A program made the position numbers and the translations under genes. The notes under the pieces are model-generated. The model ran no database searches, was not told the DNA's origin, and worked only from the letters and a program-made list of their open reading frames with translations. This document shows positions 51,425 to 59,880 of a stretch of 64,000 nucleotides of DNA, piece after piece. Every line of letters starts with the position of its first letter. Within the stretch, counting starts at the first letter, position 1. Origin of the DNA: Streptomyces sp. RerS4 (GTDB lineage Bacteria; Actinomycetota; Actinomycetes; Streptomycetales; Streptomycetaceae); contig NZ_CP097322.1 of the NCBI RefSeq assembly GCF_023515955.1, positions 7,237,483 through 7,301,482 of the forward strand, written 5' to 3'.

Positions 51425-52389
51425 GTGAACGACTCCAACGTCATCCCCATCACCGCAGCTCACACCACCCGCCAGGGGCCTCCCGGCGCGCTGACACCTC
51501 TCTCCCTAACCCTGAGACACCAGCGAAGGGGAAGAAGTCCACTCCCACGGCCGGGAAGGTGAGGGCCGATGCACTGCGGATACTGGGGTGCGTACGGATA
51601 GCCACGGTCCGGCAGATGGCCCAGGTGATCACCGGGGAGGAGGCGGACGGCCGGTCGTACGTGCGCAGGGCCATGGTGGAACTGGCGAAGCTCGGGCTGG
51701 CGGAGACGAACGGCAAGGACGGCAAGCACCAGATCTGGAACCTCACCACGGCAGGACAGAAGGCTCTGGCCGACGGCAACGCGCTGCCACCCCGACCGAA
51801 GGCCGGCACCGGAGCGAAGGCAGTCCGAGCCGGGTTCGGACCGCACGCCGTCGCGGTGACCGACACGATCCTCGCCTACACCGACACCGTCCTGCGCGGG
51901 CGCCGGGAGTACCTGACCGACTGGCAGGTGGAGGCCAACCACGCCATCAAAGAGACCGGCCTGTCCTTCAACACCGACGCCGTCCTCGCCGTGCCGACCA
52001 AGACCAGCGAGGTCCGCCTCTTCGAACTCGACAACGGCACCATGTCCCAGGCCCGCCTCGCGAAGGAGGTCTGGGACTACGAGCGCTACGCCGGGCACCG
52101 CGTCTGGGAGGGCGCCCGCGGCACCATCGGCGGGACGTACCCGTTCTGGCAGCGCCACCGCTACACCCGCTCCACCACCTTCCCCCGGCTGCACGTCGTC
52201 CTGGCAGGCAAGGCCGAACACCTCCTCGACAACCGCCTCCAGGCGCTCACCGCCGCAGTGCAGGGCATCACCATCGCGGTATGGGCCAACACCCTGCCCA
52301 GCCTCCAGCGCGGCGAGCCCTGGTACGAGATCGGCGTCGACGACCCACACCGGCGCCGTTCCCGCTATCCCGAAGCGGTCGGCCGCTGA
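51425..52389 (+). pseudogene. Replication-relaxation family protein, probable frameshift near the N-terminus
   Basis: The main frame (GTG 51559 to 52389, 276 residues) shows the family's winged-helix start RADALRILGCVRIATVRQMA, SYVRRAMVELAKLGLAETNG and the nuclease-like part AVTDTILAYTDTVLRGRREY, EVRLFELDNGTMSQARLAKE, YPFWQRHRYTRSTTFPRLHV. A plausible N-terminal extension starts at GTG 51425 (NDSNVIPITAAHTTRQGPPG) in another frame and would join after GALTPL near 51505-51512. Thus the gene either starts at 51559 and is intact, or carries an indel. These proteins belong to actinobacterial plasmids and integrative elements and are linked to replication initiation. Confidence 0.65.
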
Positions 52390-52417
52390 CCGACGCTGGG
52401 CAAGTCCAAGGGGAGCC

Positions 52418-52449
52418 TGGGCAAGCCATCCCGAACACCGGCTTGCCCA
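52418..52449. repeat. GGGCAAGCC hairpin 1
   Basis: TGGGCAAGCC (52418-52427) pairs with GGCTTGCCCA (52440-52449), 10 bp stem and 12-base loop. It lies just after the replication-relaxation gene. First of four hairpins sharing the GGGCAAGCC arm in the gaps between plasmid-type genes. A further unpaired-like copy (GGGCAAGTCC) lies just upstream. Confidence 0.75.
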
Positions 52450-52658
52450 CCCCGGCCAGCGCTCGTCAGCAGGGCGGCATCGGTCACGGCCACCACTGGC
52501 CTTCACGGCCAGGGCGCGGCTGACCGATGACACGTGACCGATGACCGGTCACCGCCCAGACCGGGAGTTGCATGGACCGGTCACGGCGCTGACGTGCTGG
52601 TTGACCGATCGTGAGAGACGGATCGGGCACGACCGGCCCGCAGACCGGTCACGGGTTC

Positions 52659-52696
52659 TGCTGGGCAAGCCCTCGGTGCGGAGGGCTTGCCCAGCA
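52659..52696. repeat. GGGCAAGCC hairpin 2
   Basis: A 16-bp perfect stem (52659-52674 with 52681-52696, loop GGTGCG) containing CTGGGCAAGCCCTC. It lies in the 411-base gap before the gene at 52801. There is no T tract, so it may serve as a protein-binding site as well as, or instead of, a terminator. Confidence 0.8.
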
Positions 52697-52800
52697 TCCG
52701 GATCACGTGGCGGGACGGCTCCCGAAGTCGCGGCGTCACCCTCCGGGACGCAGATGCCCGGAGCCGGCCGACGCCTCCTCGCCGGTCGTACACCGGAGCC

Positions 52801-53277
52801 ATGAGACGAAACAAGCAGAACAACCCCGGGCCCGTGCCCAGCGATGCGGGGGACATGTGGCACGCCCTCGCCGCTCTCCGCCAGACCCACTCCGAACCCG
52901 TCGGGCGCCTCCTCCCCTTCGAGCGCGCCGACGCGCTGCTCTCCCTCACCCAGCCCGGTGACATCGCCTTCACCGCGCGAGTGGAGCTGTCCGGCGGGGA
53001 GACGATGGGCCACGTCCACGATCTGATCACCACGGTCACCCGCGGCATCACCTACGAACTGGGCGCCGCCGCGCCGGGCACCGCGCTGGAGATCCTGCTC
53101 GGCAAGCGCCACCAGCTCGCCCTCCACACCGACCACGTGGACGGCCTCAGCCAACTCCTGCGCGACGCCGTCACCACCATCGACGCGCACAGCACGCCCG
53201 GCGGCGGACCGTGCTCCCACTGCCACGGCACCGGGCGTGCTCACCCCCTGTGGGCGCCGGCGGCCGGGCAGGCCTGA
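52801..53277 (+). CDS. Mobile-element hypothetical protein (158 aa)
   Basis: ATG 52801 gives MRRNKQNNPGPVPSDAGDMW, then HALAALRQTHSEPVGRLLPF, GDIAFTARVELSGGETMGHV and LEILLGKRHQLALHTDHVDG. The C-terminal segment GGGPCSHCHGTGRAHPLW has a CxxCxGxG motif like half of a DnaJ zinc repeat. No signal or transmembrane segment. The gene is flanked on both sides by GGGCAAGCC hairpins. Function unknown. Confidence 0.6.
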   Translation: MRRNKQNNPGPVPSDAGDMWHALAALRQTHSEPVGRLLPFERADALLSLTQPGDIAFTARVELSGGETMGHVHDLITTVTRGITYELGAAAPGTALEILLGKRHQLALHTDHVDGLSQLLRDAVTTIDAHSTPGGGPCSHCHGTGRAHPLWAPAAGQA

Positions 53278-53299
53278 GCACTTGGGCAAGCCTGAGGCG

Positions 53300-53338
53300 A
53301 CCCTGGGCAAGCCCTCTGCGAGGAGGCTTGCCCAGGGT
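53300..53338. repeat. GGGCAAGCC hairpin 3
   Basis: ACCCTGGGCAAGCC (53300-53313) pairs with GGCTTGCCCAGGGT (53325-53338), 14-bp stem and 11-base loop. An extra half-copy GGGCAAGCC lies at 53284-53292. It sits between convergent genes (52801 plus, 53345 minus), where a bidirectional terminator would be useful. Confidence 0.8.
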
Positions 53339-53344
53339 CTGTGG

Positions 53345-53560
53345 TTAGGGGGCTTCCCGTCCCGGGCGCAGGACGTCGGCGTAGATCCGGGCCCGGACAC
53401 CGGGCTCGCCGGGGTCCCGTCGCATCGGGACGATGCCCGAGGTCGCCCACCGTTCTTCCAGCGCGGTCATGACGGCCCGGACGGTGTCCTCGTCCCCGCC
53501 GGTGATGTCGAGCACGACCAGGCCGGGCTCTGCGATGTGCTGTTCGTCGATCGGCTGCAT
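53345..53560 (-). CDS. DUF6207-family small protein (71 aa)
   Basis: From ATG 53560: MQPIDEQHIAEPGLVVLDIT, GGDEDTVRAVMTALEERWAT and GVRARIYADVLRPGREAP. The pattern EPGL.VLDIT..DE.TV...M..LE..WATSG and GVR.R.YAD is typical of the Streptomyces DUF6207 family of unknown function. Its length is normal. It converges on the gene at 52801 with a hairpin between them. Confidence 0.8.
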   Translation of the reverse strand: MQPIDEQHIAEPGLVVLDITGGDEDTVRAVMTALEERWATSGIVPMRRDPGEPGVRARIYADVLRPGREAP

Positions 53561-53781
53561 CCCCTTGTCGACGACAGCCCGGCGGGGGACGGTTCGCCGG
53601 CCGAGATGGGTTCACCCGCACGTACGCGAACCAGAGGCACGCCGCCCGGCCGGACGGACTGCTCGTACGGCTCCGCTCGATGTCCCGCCCCAGCGGTTTA
53701 ACGGAGCCGATGCTGCCGCAGGGATGGGGGGACTTATCCCCGCGTCGCGTGGGGTTCTCATGTCGCAAGGGAGAGAAGATC

Positions 53782-55113
53782 TTGGGTGACTTCCGTCCGG
53801 TGGCCAACGGACTTCGTACCGATCATCCCGTTCCGGGTCTGCCGTTCATCAACGACGAACGGCTGCCGCTCGACAACCCGGACGCGATCGAGCGCACCGG
53901 CCGGGACCAGGGTGAGGGACTGTGGGGCCGCACCGACCCGTTACCGGGAGACGGATGGGTGGCCTTCACCACCGAGCCGAAGAACCGCGCGTACGCGTGG
54001 GCCATCCACTACCACCCCGAACACGGCCGCACCGTCGTACTGGTCACCGACGCCAGCTGGAGCGGACTCCACCACGACTGGATGTACAGCCACACCGGCT
54101 TCCTCTACCGGCACGGCGGCTACTGGTGGGACGGCACCGCCTGGCACCGGCCCGGCGTGGTCTTCGACGGCGCCTACGAACGCTACGACGCCCGCCCCGT
54201 TCGCGACGCGCTCACCGGCACGGCCGCGGACCTCCTGGTCCACCCCGCCGACCCCGGCAAGGCGACGGTCGCCACCATCGCCGGGTTCACCGCGCACAAG
54301 ACGGCCCTGCCCAACTGGCGGGACCACCTGGCGCTGTGGGCGGAACACCGCCGACGCGTGCCGGACGCCCGGCCGCTGGACGAGTGCGTCGTCGACCTGA
54401 AGGCCCCCGAGCTGGAGCCGGGCCTCCTGGTGGGCCGCGCCGGGCTGGCGAAGATCGCGAACATCCCCGAAGACGACCTCCCGGACCCGAAGTACGAAGA
54501 CCACAAGATGCCCGAACCGCAGGCCCACGGTGCAGCCGGCCCCCTGTGGTCGCAGCCCGTGGCCCGGGACTGGGCCGAACAGCACCACCGCGCCCAGGGC
54601 CCCGGCGCGCTCCTCTCCGCCACCACCTCCTTCGGCACCCCGCAGCCCCAGGGACTCGTCGCCGACCACAACCGCCTCACCAAGGTCATCCAGGGAGACG
54701 GGAAGCAGACCGAGGAGGCAGCCAAGACCCTCGCCTGGTGGCCCGCAGTCTCCCTCACGGTGGGAACCGAAAGTCTCGTTCCCATGTCGGCGCTGCGCAC
54801 GACGCTGATCGAGGCCGTGCTCTCCCATCTGGCCACAGGGGTCCAGAAGGGGAGGAGTGGAATTTGGCTCGGCACCCTCCGCCGCGACGTGGTCGAGATC
54901 TTCGACTGGTACGTCCAGCGAAAGCCGGACCACACCGCGAACCTCCTGAGCGAGATCTGCCTGGACGCTCACACACGGCTGAACGTGGACCCGGCGACGG
55001 TCGGGAAAATCATCCGCCGATCCCTCCACCTCGACAGCAAGCTGGGCGAGAAGACCATCGACGCGCTCCTCGACATGGCCCTGCCGCCGTCTGCGAAACC
55101 CTCCGAGAGCTAG
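53782..55113 (+). CDS. Large plasmid/ICE-type hypothetical protein (443 aa)
   Basis: TTG 53782 with GGAGAG upstream gives LGDFRPVANGLRTDHPVPGL. The N-terminal region is rich in Trp, Tyr and His (WGRTDPLPGDGWVAFTTEPK, GGYWWDGTAWHRPGVVFDGA), then LLVGRAGLAKIANIPEDDLP, an apparent helix-turn-helix, PLWSQPVARDWAEQHHRAQG, and a helical C-terminus (HLATGVQKGRSGIWLGTLRR, VGKIIRRSLHLDSKLGEKTI). The layout suggests a DNA-binding protein with a marR-like middle. It sits between GGGCAAGCC hairpins beside the replication-relaxation gene. No family name can be given. Confidence 0.6.
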   Translation: MGDFRPVANGLRTDHPVPGLPFINDERLPLDNPDAIERTGRDQGEGLWGRTDPLPGDGWVAFTTEPKNRAYAWAIHYHPEHGRTVVLVTDASWSGLHHDWMYSHTGFLYRHGGYWWDGTAWHRPGVVFDGAYERYDARPVRDALTGTAADLLVHPADPGKATVATIAGFTAHKTALPNWRDHLALWAEHRRRVPDARPLDECVVDLKAPELEPGLLVGRAGLAKIANIPEDDLPDPKYEDHKMPEPQAHGAAGPLWSQPVARDWAEQHHRAQGPGALLSATTSFGTPQPQGLVADHNRLTKVIQGDGKQTEEAAKTLAWWPAVSLTVGTESLVPMSALRTTLIEAVLSHLATGVQKGRSGIWLGTLRRDVVEIFDWYVQRKPDHTANLLSEICLDAHTRLNVDPATVGKIIRRSLHLDSKLGEKTIDALLDMALPPSAKPSES

Positions 55114-55198
55114 CCAGGAGAGACACCCGCCAGCTGCGCCGACCCTGGTGCAGCGGATGGTCCCGATGCTGAAGTTGGCGTCCGGGCAAGCCTGTGTG

Positions 55199-55234
55199 CC
55201 TGGGCAAGCCACCTGTGAGGGCGGCTTGCCCAGG
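55199..55234. repeat. GGGCAAGCC hairpin 4
   Basis: CCTGGGCAAGCC (55199-55210) pairs with GGCTTGCCCAGG (55223-55234), 12-bp stem and 12-base loop. A half copy precedes it at 55184-55192. It again separates two convergent genes (53782 plus, 55248 minus). Two further unpaired copies lie at 56075-56083 and 56242-56250. Confidence 0.8.
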
Positions 55235-55247
55235 GCCGGCGGCCCGG

Positions 55248-55958
55248 CTACGCCATCGCGGCGGCCACGGTCTCCAGGACGACGAGCTGCTCCGGGTCGA
55301 TGGGGACGCCGTCGGCCTGGCGCAGCGAGCGGAGCGTGGTGCCGTCGGCGCAGAGCCTGCACAACCCGGCCAGAGGGAACGGGGTGGCGCCGATGAGGGT
55401 GTGCGAGGAGGAGCTGTCGTAGACGGGCCGGTAGCAGCCGGGGCACGGCAGGCAGTCATCGACTGCGTCCCCGGCCGGGGCGTCCGGGCCGAGCAGCGGC
55501 ACGATCCGCAGGAGGTTTTCCCCGGCCTCGGCCCACTGCGCCATCGGACGCTCCGCGGACCGCTCGAAGACGACGTCGTCGCCGTCCGGGCCTTCGCTGG
55601 TGCGGACCTGGGCCAGCGTGCCGACGCCTTCGTCGGGGTGGTTCGGGAGGAACGCCAGGACGGTCTTGGCGCCGGGCTCCTCGGTGACGCTGTAGATGTG
55701 CCCGCGCCCGGCCTTCAGGGCCGTGCCCATCTCGGTTAGGCCCTGGCCCTCGTCGTCGTTGCGCAGGCGCAGCTGCCACGACGCCGGGGCGCCGTCGATC
55801 TCGGCGGGGGAGGAGGTGATCAGGATGCCGTTGCCGGACTGGCGGACGTCCAGGTGCACCATCCCGTGGACGGAGTGGAACGCGGTGCCGAACCACTCCG
55901 TCGACGGCCGGACGCGGACGCTCTCGCGGCCCGGCTTGTGCTGCTTGTGACGTCCCAT
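55248..55958 (-). CDS. Hypothetical protein with C-terminal zinc-ribbon-like cysteines (236 aa)
   Basis: From ATG 55958: MGRHKQHKPGRESVRVRPST, EWFGTAFHSVHGMVHLDVRQ, ILITSSPAEIDGAPASWQLR. The C-terminal part holds DDCLPCPGCYRPVYD and AGLCRLCADG, two CxxC pairs fitting a zinc ribbon. It is soluble. The MGRHKQHK start resembles the MRRNKQNN start of the gene at 52801, so the two may be distantly related products of the same element. Function unknown. Confidence 0.6.
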   Translation of the reverse strand: MGRHKQHKPGRESVRVRPSTEWFGTAFHSVHGMVHLDVRQSGNGILITSSPAEIDGAPASWQLRLRNDDEGQGLTEMGTALKAGRGHIYSVTEEPGAKTVLAFLPNHPDEGVGTLAQVRTSEGPDGDDVVFERSAERPMAQWAEAGENLLRIVPLLGPDAPAGDAVDDCLPCPGCYRPVYDSSSSHTLIGATPFPLAGLCRLCADGTTLRSLRQADGVPIDPEQLVVLETVAAAMA

Positions 55959-56117
55959 GCCCTGCCTCGCAGACGTGACCTCGCGCACGGGCCGGTCGGT
56001 CCGCTTCACCCACAACCGGCAGCCCGGCACCCCAGGTACGCCGCAGGGGCGGCCTTCACCCGCCCGGCCCACCTGGGCAAGCCTCCCTCGGCTGGAGGCC
56101 GCGCAGGCCCCCAGGAG

Positions 56118-56189
56118 GGTTGCACCGGAAGGGGGCTGGAGGGTTGCACGTAGAGGGGGACTAGAGGTTGCACCGGAGGTGTGACCGGC
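56118..56189. repeat. Three 24-bp iterons beginning GGTTGCAC
   Basis: GGTTGCAC occurs at 56118, 56142 and 56166, an exact 24-base period, with G-rich remainders (CCGGAAGGGGGCTGGAG, GTAGAGGGGGACTAGA, CCGGAGGTGTGACCGGC). Regular direct repeats of 20-25 bp are the hallmark of plasmid replication iterons or multi-site regulator binding. They lie in a gene-free stretch (55959-56504) beside plasmid-type genes. Confidence 0.75.
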
Positions 56190-56208
56190 AGTGGGACCCC
56201 CACTTTTT
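56190..56208. terminator. Rho-independent terminator-like hairpin
   Basis: AGTGGG-ACC-CCCACT followed by TTTT (56205-56208). A short perfect stem with a T run is rare in this GC-rich window. It immediately follows the iterons. Confidence 0.6.
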
Positions 56209-56267
56209 CGATCTTGAGCATCGTGGCTGGTCAGGCCCGGTGGGCAAGCCTGTTTTCCGGGACGACA

Positions 56268-56298
56268 CCTCCTTCCCCGCGATAGCCGGGGAAGGAGG
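56268..56298. terminator. Hairpin with 12-bp perfect stem
   Basis: CCTCCTTCCCCG (56268-56279) pairs with CGGGGAAGGAGG (56287-56298), loop of seven bases. Located in the gene-free stretch downstream of the iterons. A terminator or a structured origin element. Confidence 0.55.
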
Positions 56299-56504
56299 CT
56301 TGAGTCTTGGACAGCGGCCGGGCGGCGGAGCCGGTCAGGCCAGGAAGCCGCCCACCCATCTCCTGGCGTCGCGGCGGTCCGCACGCCTGCCATGTGCGGA
56401 TCCGGCCAAAGATCATCCGGTCGGACTCCCACACGACACTTCGGTCCCCGCACGCCAGTTGTGCCGCGCGTAACGACTCCTACGCAACGGCAGGACCCAC
56501 ACGG

Positions 56505-56618
56505 ATGACCACCACCCGTACCGTCACCCGGGCCGCGATCACGGCCGCGCTGACCACCGCACTGACCACCGGCATCGCCTCCACCGCCATGGCCGTCCCC
56601 GCCTGGCTTCCTAGGTGA
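56505..56618 (+). CDS. Truncated signal-peptide gene (37 aa)
   Basis: ATG 56505 encodes MTTTRTVTRAAITAALTTAL, TTGIASTAMAVPAWLPR, then TGA. It is a complete Sec-type signal peptide with an AMA cleavage site and only six further residues. Either it is a very short secreted peptide or a gene whose mature part was lost at the stop near 56616. The 540 bases up to 57161 contain no supported gene. Confidence 0.35.
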   Translation: MTTTRTVTRAAITAALTTALTTGIASTAMAVPAWLPR

Positions 56619-57161
56619 GAACGAAGAGCGTTTGTCGGCGGGTGCGGAGAGCAGCCGGGGGCTCGGTGGCGTCGACGTATCAGCGAGTACCGAAACCATC
56701 CACGCGGAGTGTCGAGCGGGGGATCGGGAATTAGTGGGGCGGCGGCCCGGTGGACTGTCTGTCGTACCCGGTCCTGGAGTCCGGCGTATGACCCGTCGCA
56801 CCTTCGCCCACCCGGTACGGCCTTGGGGATCACTGAACAGCCGTTGGTGCTGAGATTAATCACGGCGCCCAGCATGTCTTCACGCCACAGGGCTGACTGA
56901 GCGTGCCCTGTCGGTCAAGGCCCGGCTCCGGCAGGGTGGGAGCGTCCGCGAAGTGGTCAACGGGAGGGGGCACGGCATGACGTACGTGCCACGGCATTCC
57001 ATTTTTCTCTGAGCGGGTCGGTCGAAGGCGAGTGCTGAATCCTTGGGCTGGCACGGCACCGACCTGGGTGGGCGCGGGAGGATCAGCACCGCACTTCACT
57101 GAGGCCGCTCAGGCTGAATCGTTCCCGGATCGACCGGGGCATCACGAGGGGAGAGGCGATC

Positions 57162-57941
57162 ATGGGGGAACTGGACGGCAGGACCGCACTGGTGACGGGC
57201 GGCTCGCGTGGGATCGGGCGCGCGGTCGCCCTGCGGCTCGCCGCCGAGGGTGCGCTCGTCGCGGTCCACTACGGCGGCAACGATGCGGCCGCCGCGGAGA
57301 CCGTGGCGTGGATCGCCGAAGTCGGTGGCCGGGCGTTCGCGGTGCGGGCCCGGTTCGGCGAGAGCGGTGCGGTGGACCGGCTGTTCAAGGAGCTCATCGC
57401 CGGGTTGGCGGACCACGGCGCGGAGGGCCTGGACATTCTGGTCAACAACGCGGGCATCCACTCGGTCAGTTCGATCGAGCAGCTCACCGAGGAGGAGTTC
57501 GGGCGGCTGCTGGCGGTCAACGTGAGCACGCCGGTCTTCGTGGTTCAGCGGGCGCTGCCACTGCTGCGGGACGGCGGACGGATCGTCAACATGGGCTCGG
57601 CGGCCACCCGGATCGCGGAACCCGGCCAGATCGGTTACACCGTCACCAAGGCGGCCCTGGCGGCTCTCGGCCCGTCGCTCGCCAACGAGCTGGGCCGGCG
57701 TGGGATCACCGTGAACACGGTCGAACCCGGGGTGGTGCTGACCGACATGATCGCCCCCTACGCTGCGGTTCCCGAGGCGGTGGCCGCGCTTGAGTCGATC
57801 ACCGCGCTCGGGCGGATCGGCCAGCCGGAGGACGTCGCCGACGTGGTGGGCTTCCTGGCGGGCCCGCAGGGGCGCTGGGTGACCGGCCAGACCATCGATG
57901 TCTCCGGCGGTACCTACCTCGGACCGATCGCGGCCGGGTGA
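57162..57941 (+). CDS. Short-chain dehydrogenase/reductase (FabG-like)
   Basis: 259 residues from ATG 57162, preceded by GGGGAGAGG. Cofactor motif TGGSRGIGRAVALRL, NNAG motif DILVNNAGIHS, catalytic Ser in NMGSAATRIAE, then Tyr-Lys in GYTVTKAALAAL, and the C-terminal VTGQTIDVSGG. This is a classical NADP(H)-dependent SDR with all catalytic residues. The GNDAAAAETVAWI segment is typical for NADPH-preferring members. Substrate unknown (ketone or alcohol). It is isolated from other biosynthetic genes. Confidence 0.92.
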   Translation: MGELDGRTALVTGGSRGIGRAVALRLAAEGALVAVHYGGNDAAAAETVAWIAEVGGRAFAVRARFGESGAVDRLFKELIAGLADHGAEGLDILVNNAGIHSVSSIEQLTEEEFGRLLAVNVSTPVFVVQRALPLLRDGGRIVNMGSAATRIAEPGQIGYTVTKAALAALGPSLANELGRRGITVNTVEPGVVLTDMIAPYAAVPEAVAALESITALGRIGQPEDVADVVGFLAGPQGRWVTGQTIDVSGGTYLGPIAAG

Positions 57942-58048
57942 TCACCCGGGGCACCCTCAAGGATCGTTTCGAGGAACTGCTCGCCAAGACTGGGCTGCGC
58001 TACTCACGCCACCCGGCCGAGGCTCCCGGAATAAGACACTGTTTCTAA
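57938..58048 (+). pseudogene. Short remnant overlapping the SDR stop
   Basis: GTG 57938 overlaps the SDR stop (GTGA) and encodes ITRGTLKDRFEELLAKTGLR, YSRHPAEAPGIRHCF, then stop. The overlap suggests a once-coupled downstream gene, of which only the first 30 residues or so remain before a junction near 58030. No family is recognised. Confidence 0.35.
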
Positions 58049-58176
58049 TGGCTTCGATTCGTCGTCCTCAGCATTGTCTGCCTGGCTGGACCTCCATTGC
58101 CGGGTCGACAACGGAGGGGCTGCGGTGGGTGGATCCGCTCATGGGCGTGTCACACCGGTCTGGCAGGCTGCTGCCC

Positions 58177-58746
58177 ATGACGGATGATCCCATCGAGACA
58201 CAGACGCCGAAGCGCCGTATCACGGATCCGGCAGAGGCTCTTGCAGCGCTTGAGCGCGCTATCCCAGGCTTGGTCGACATCCGTCGATCGGCGCCGGCTG
58301 CGCTCGACTGGGCCTTGGTCGAGGAGAGCTTGGGCACCGCACTGCCGTCCGACTACAAGTACCTGGCCGAGTGGTACCCGACGTTCGCCATCGGCAACTA
58401 CATTCTCGTGAGCCTGCCTGAACCGGGCGAGGAACACTGCGTACACCGTGGCTTTCAGAGCACGCTGGATGTACTTGTCGATGCTTGGCTGGAACCCGAT
58501 CTCGGTCTGCTGGCCTATCCCACACCGGGCGGCCTTCTGCCGTGGTCGGAGTCGGACGAGAGTGACAAGTTTATGTGGAGCACTGCTGGAGAGACCCCGC
58601 AGGAGTGGTTCGTTACCGTGGCCGGTCGCGGCGGAGCCTGGTGGCACTATGCGGGCGGGGCAGTGCAGTTCCTGGCGGAACTCTGCGACAGCACACTGGA
58701 ACCCTGGGGCCTACGCATTTTCGACCCAGAGGTGACTCCCTGCTGA
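58177..58746 (+). CDS. SUKH-type (SMI1/KNR4-like) protein
   Basis: 189 residues from ATG 58177. The SUKH core reads LDWALVEESLGTALPSDYKY, LAEWYPTFAIGNYILVSLPE, LLPWSESDESDKFMWSTAGE and WFVTVAGRGGAWWHYAGGAV. The pattern is close to the C-terminal half of the protein encoded at 41026-41928 (VDWAATEAALGTALPGDYKD). SUKH proteins commonly protect against polymorphic toxins. No toxin is adjacent. The 3' end lies 10 bases from the IS-D end. Confidence 0.75.
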   Translation: MTDDPIETQTPKRRITDPAEALAALERAIPGLVDIRRSAPAALDWALVEESLGTALPSDYKYLAEWYPTFAIGNYILVSLPEPGEEHCVHRGFQSTLDVLVDAWLEPDLGLLAYPTPGGLLPWSESDESDKFMWSTAGETPQEWFVTVAGRGGAWWHYAGGAVQFLAELCDSTLEPWGLRIFDPEVTPC

Positions 58747-58756
58747 GCTACCGGCT

Positions 58757-59618
58757 GGGAACGTCATCAGCAGGTCAGACGGCGGTGGCAAATACGGGCT
58801 GCGGCAATGCCGACGAAGGCGAGAAAGTGTTCCGGCTTGCGTTCGTAGCGACGGTGTAGGCGGCGGCAGCCAGCTAGCCAGGACACGGTCCTCTCAACAA
58901 CCCATCGATGGCGGCCGAGCCTTTGTGAGGACTCGATGCCCTTGCGGGCGATGCGGTGCCGGATCCCGCGCTCGCGGAGCCATCGGCGCAGGTGGTCGTA
59001 GTCGTAGCCCTTGTCCGCGTGGAGCTTTCCAGGCCGCCTGCGGCGCGGACCTCGGTGAGACCGGATGGGCGGGATCCCACGCACGAGCGGTTCCAGACCC
59101 TGGCTGTCGTGCATGTTGGCGCCGGAGATACCTAGAGACAAAGGCAGCCCGTTCCGATCGGTGATCAGGTGGATCTTCGATCCCAGCTTGCCGCGATCGG
59201 TCGGATTCGGTCCGGTCAGCGGCCCCCTTTTGCAGCCCGCACGCTGACGGAGTCGATCGCGCAACGTGACCAGTCCAGCTCGCCTCTCGCTCCGAGCTCG
59301 TCGAGGATGACGCGGTGGAGCCTCGCCCAGACCCGGGCCCGGCTCCACTGCGCGAATCTCCGGTAGACCGTCTGCCAGCTCGGACCGAACACTGGTGGCA
59401 GCTGCCGCCACGTGCAGCCCGAGGTGGCCACGAAGACGATCGCGGCCAAGGCCTCGCGGTCGCCCGCACGCCGCCGGCCCCCACCCTGCGGACGTATCAC
59501 CTCAGTCGGTGGCACCACCCGCCGAAACAACACCCATAACTCGTCCGGCACCAGCCGCTCAACCAGGTCCGTCATGCACGGTTCAACGAACGATCACGCC
59601 ATAAGAAACGACGTCTTA
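58757..59618 (-). mobile_element. IS5-family element (IS-D), complete
   Basis: The transposase-upstream end (59599-59618, reading TAAGACGTCGTTTCTTATGG inward) is identical to the left end of the fragment at 39143. The other end near 58757 (GGAACGTCATCAGCAGG) is a weaker match. About 0.86 kb, with one frameshifted transposase. No clear target duplication was found. Confidence 0.7.
58767..59575 (-). CDS. IS-D transposase, two frames joined by -1 frameshifting
   Basis: The first frame starts at 59575 (MTDLVERLVPDELWVLFRRV, RPQGGGRRRAGDREALAAIV, CAIDSVSVRAAKGG). The second frame ends at 58767 with the DDE core (GPNPTDRGKLGSKIHLITDR, LHADKGYDYDHLRRWLRERG, VVERTVSWLAGCRRLHRRYE). They overlap at GCAAAAGGGGG near 59217-59228 and differ by -1. 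The element is complete and possibly active. Confidence 0.78.
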
Positions 59619-59626
59619 GGAAGACG

Positions 59627-59782
59627 GTGTCGCAGCTCGTCATGACCGAGGACGGCGAGCACGTGGTCGCCGTCAACTCGGGCGAGGATCACTCATGGGT
59701 CGCGACCAAGGAGGCGGTCGTCCGTGCCAAGTACGGCACGCTTCACGAGCCTGACCCGGCCAGCGGTAACTATCCCTGGTGA
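59627..59782 (+). pseudogene. C-terminal fragment of an unknown protein
   Basis: After the IS-D end a frame reads SQLVMTEDGEHVVAVNSGED, HSWVATKEAVVRAKYGTLHE, PDPASGNYPW, stop. Codon usage is natural, so this is the tail of a gene whose start was removed when IS-D inserted or rearranged. No family is recognised. Confidence 0.4.
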
Positions 59783-59880
59783 AGCTACTGAGACCGTCAA
59801 CGAGGAACTGTGCTCGCCAAGGAGACCGGGCTGAGTCTGCTACTCGTCAGCCGGGGATCAGAAACGAGCTCTGACCCGAA

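Noticed and set aside
56118..56189. GGTTGCAC repeats as CRISPR or tandem coding repeat
   Set aside because: Only three units of 24 bp with similar filler sequence and no open frame; iterons fit better.
52395..56250. GGGCAAGCC repeats as a CRISPR array
   Set aside because: Repeats are irregularly spaced, partly inverted and separated by genes; no regular spacers or cas genes.
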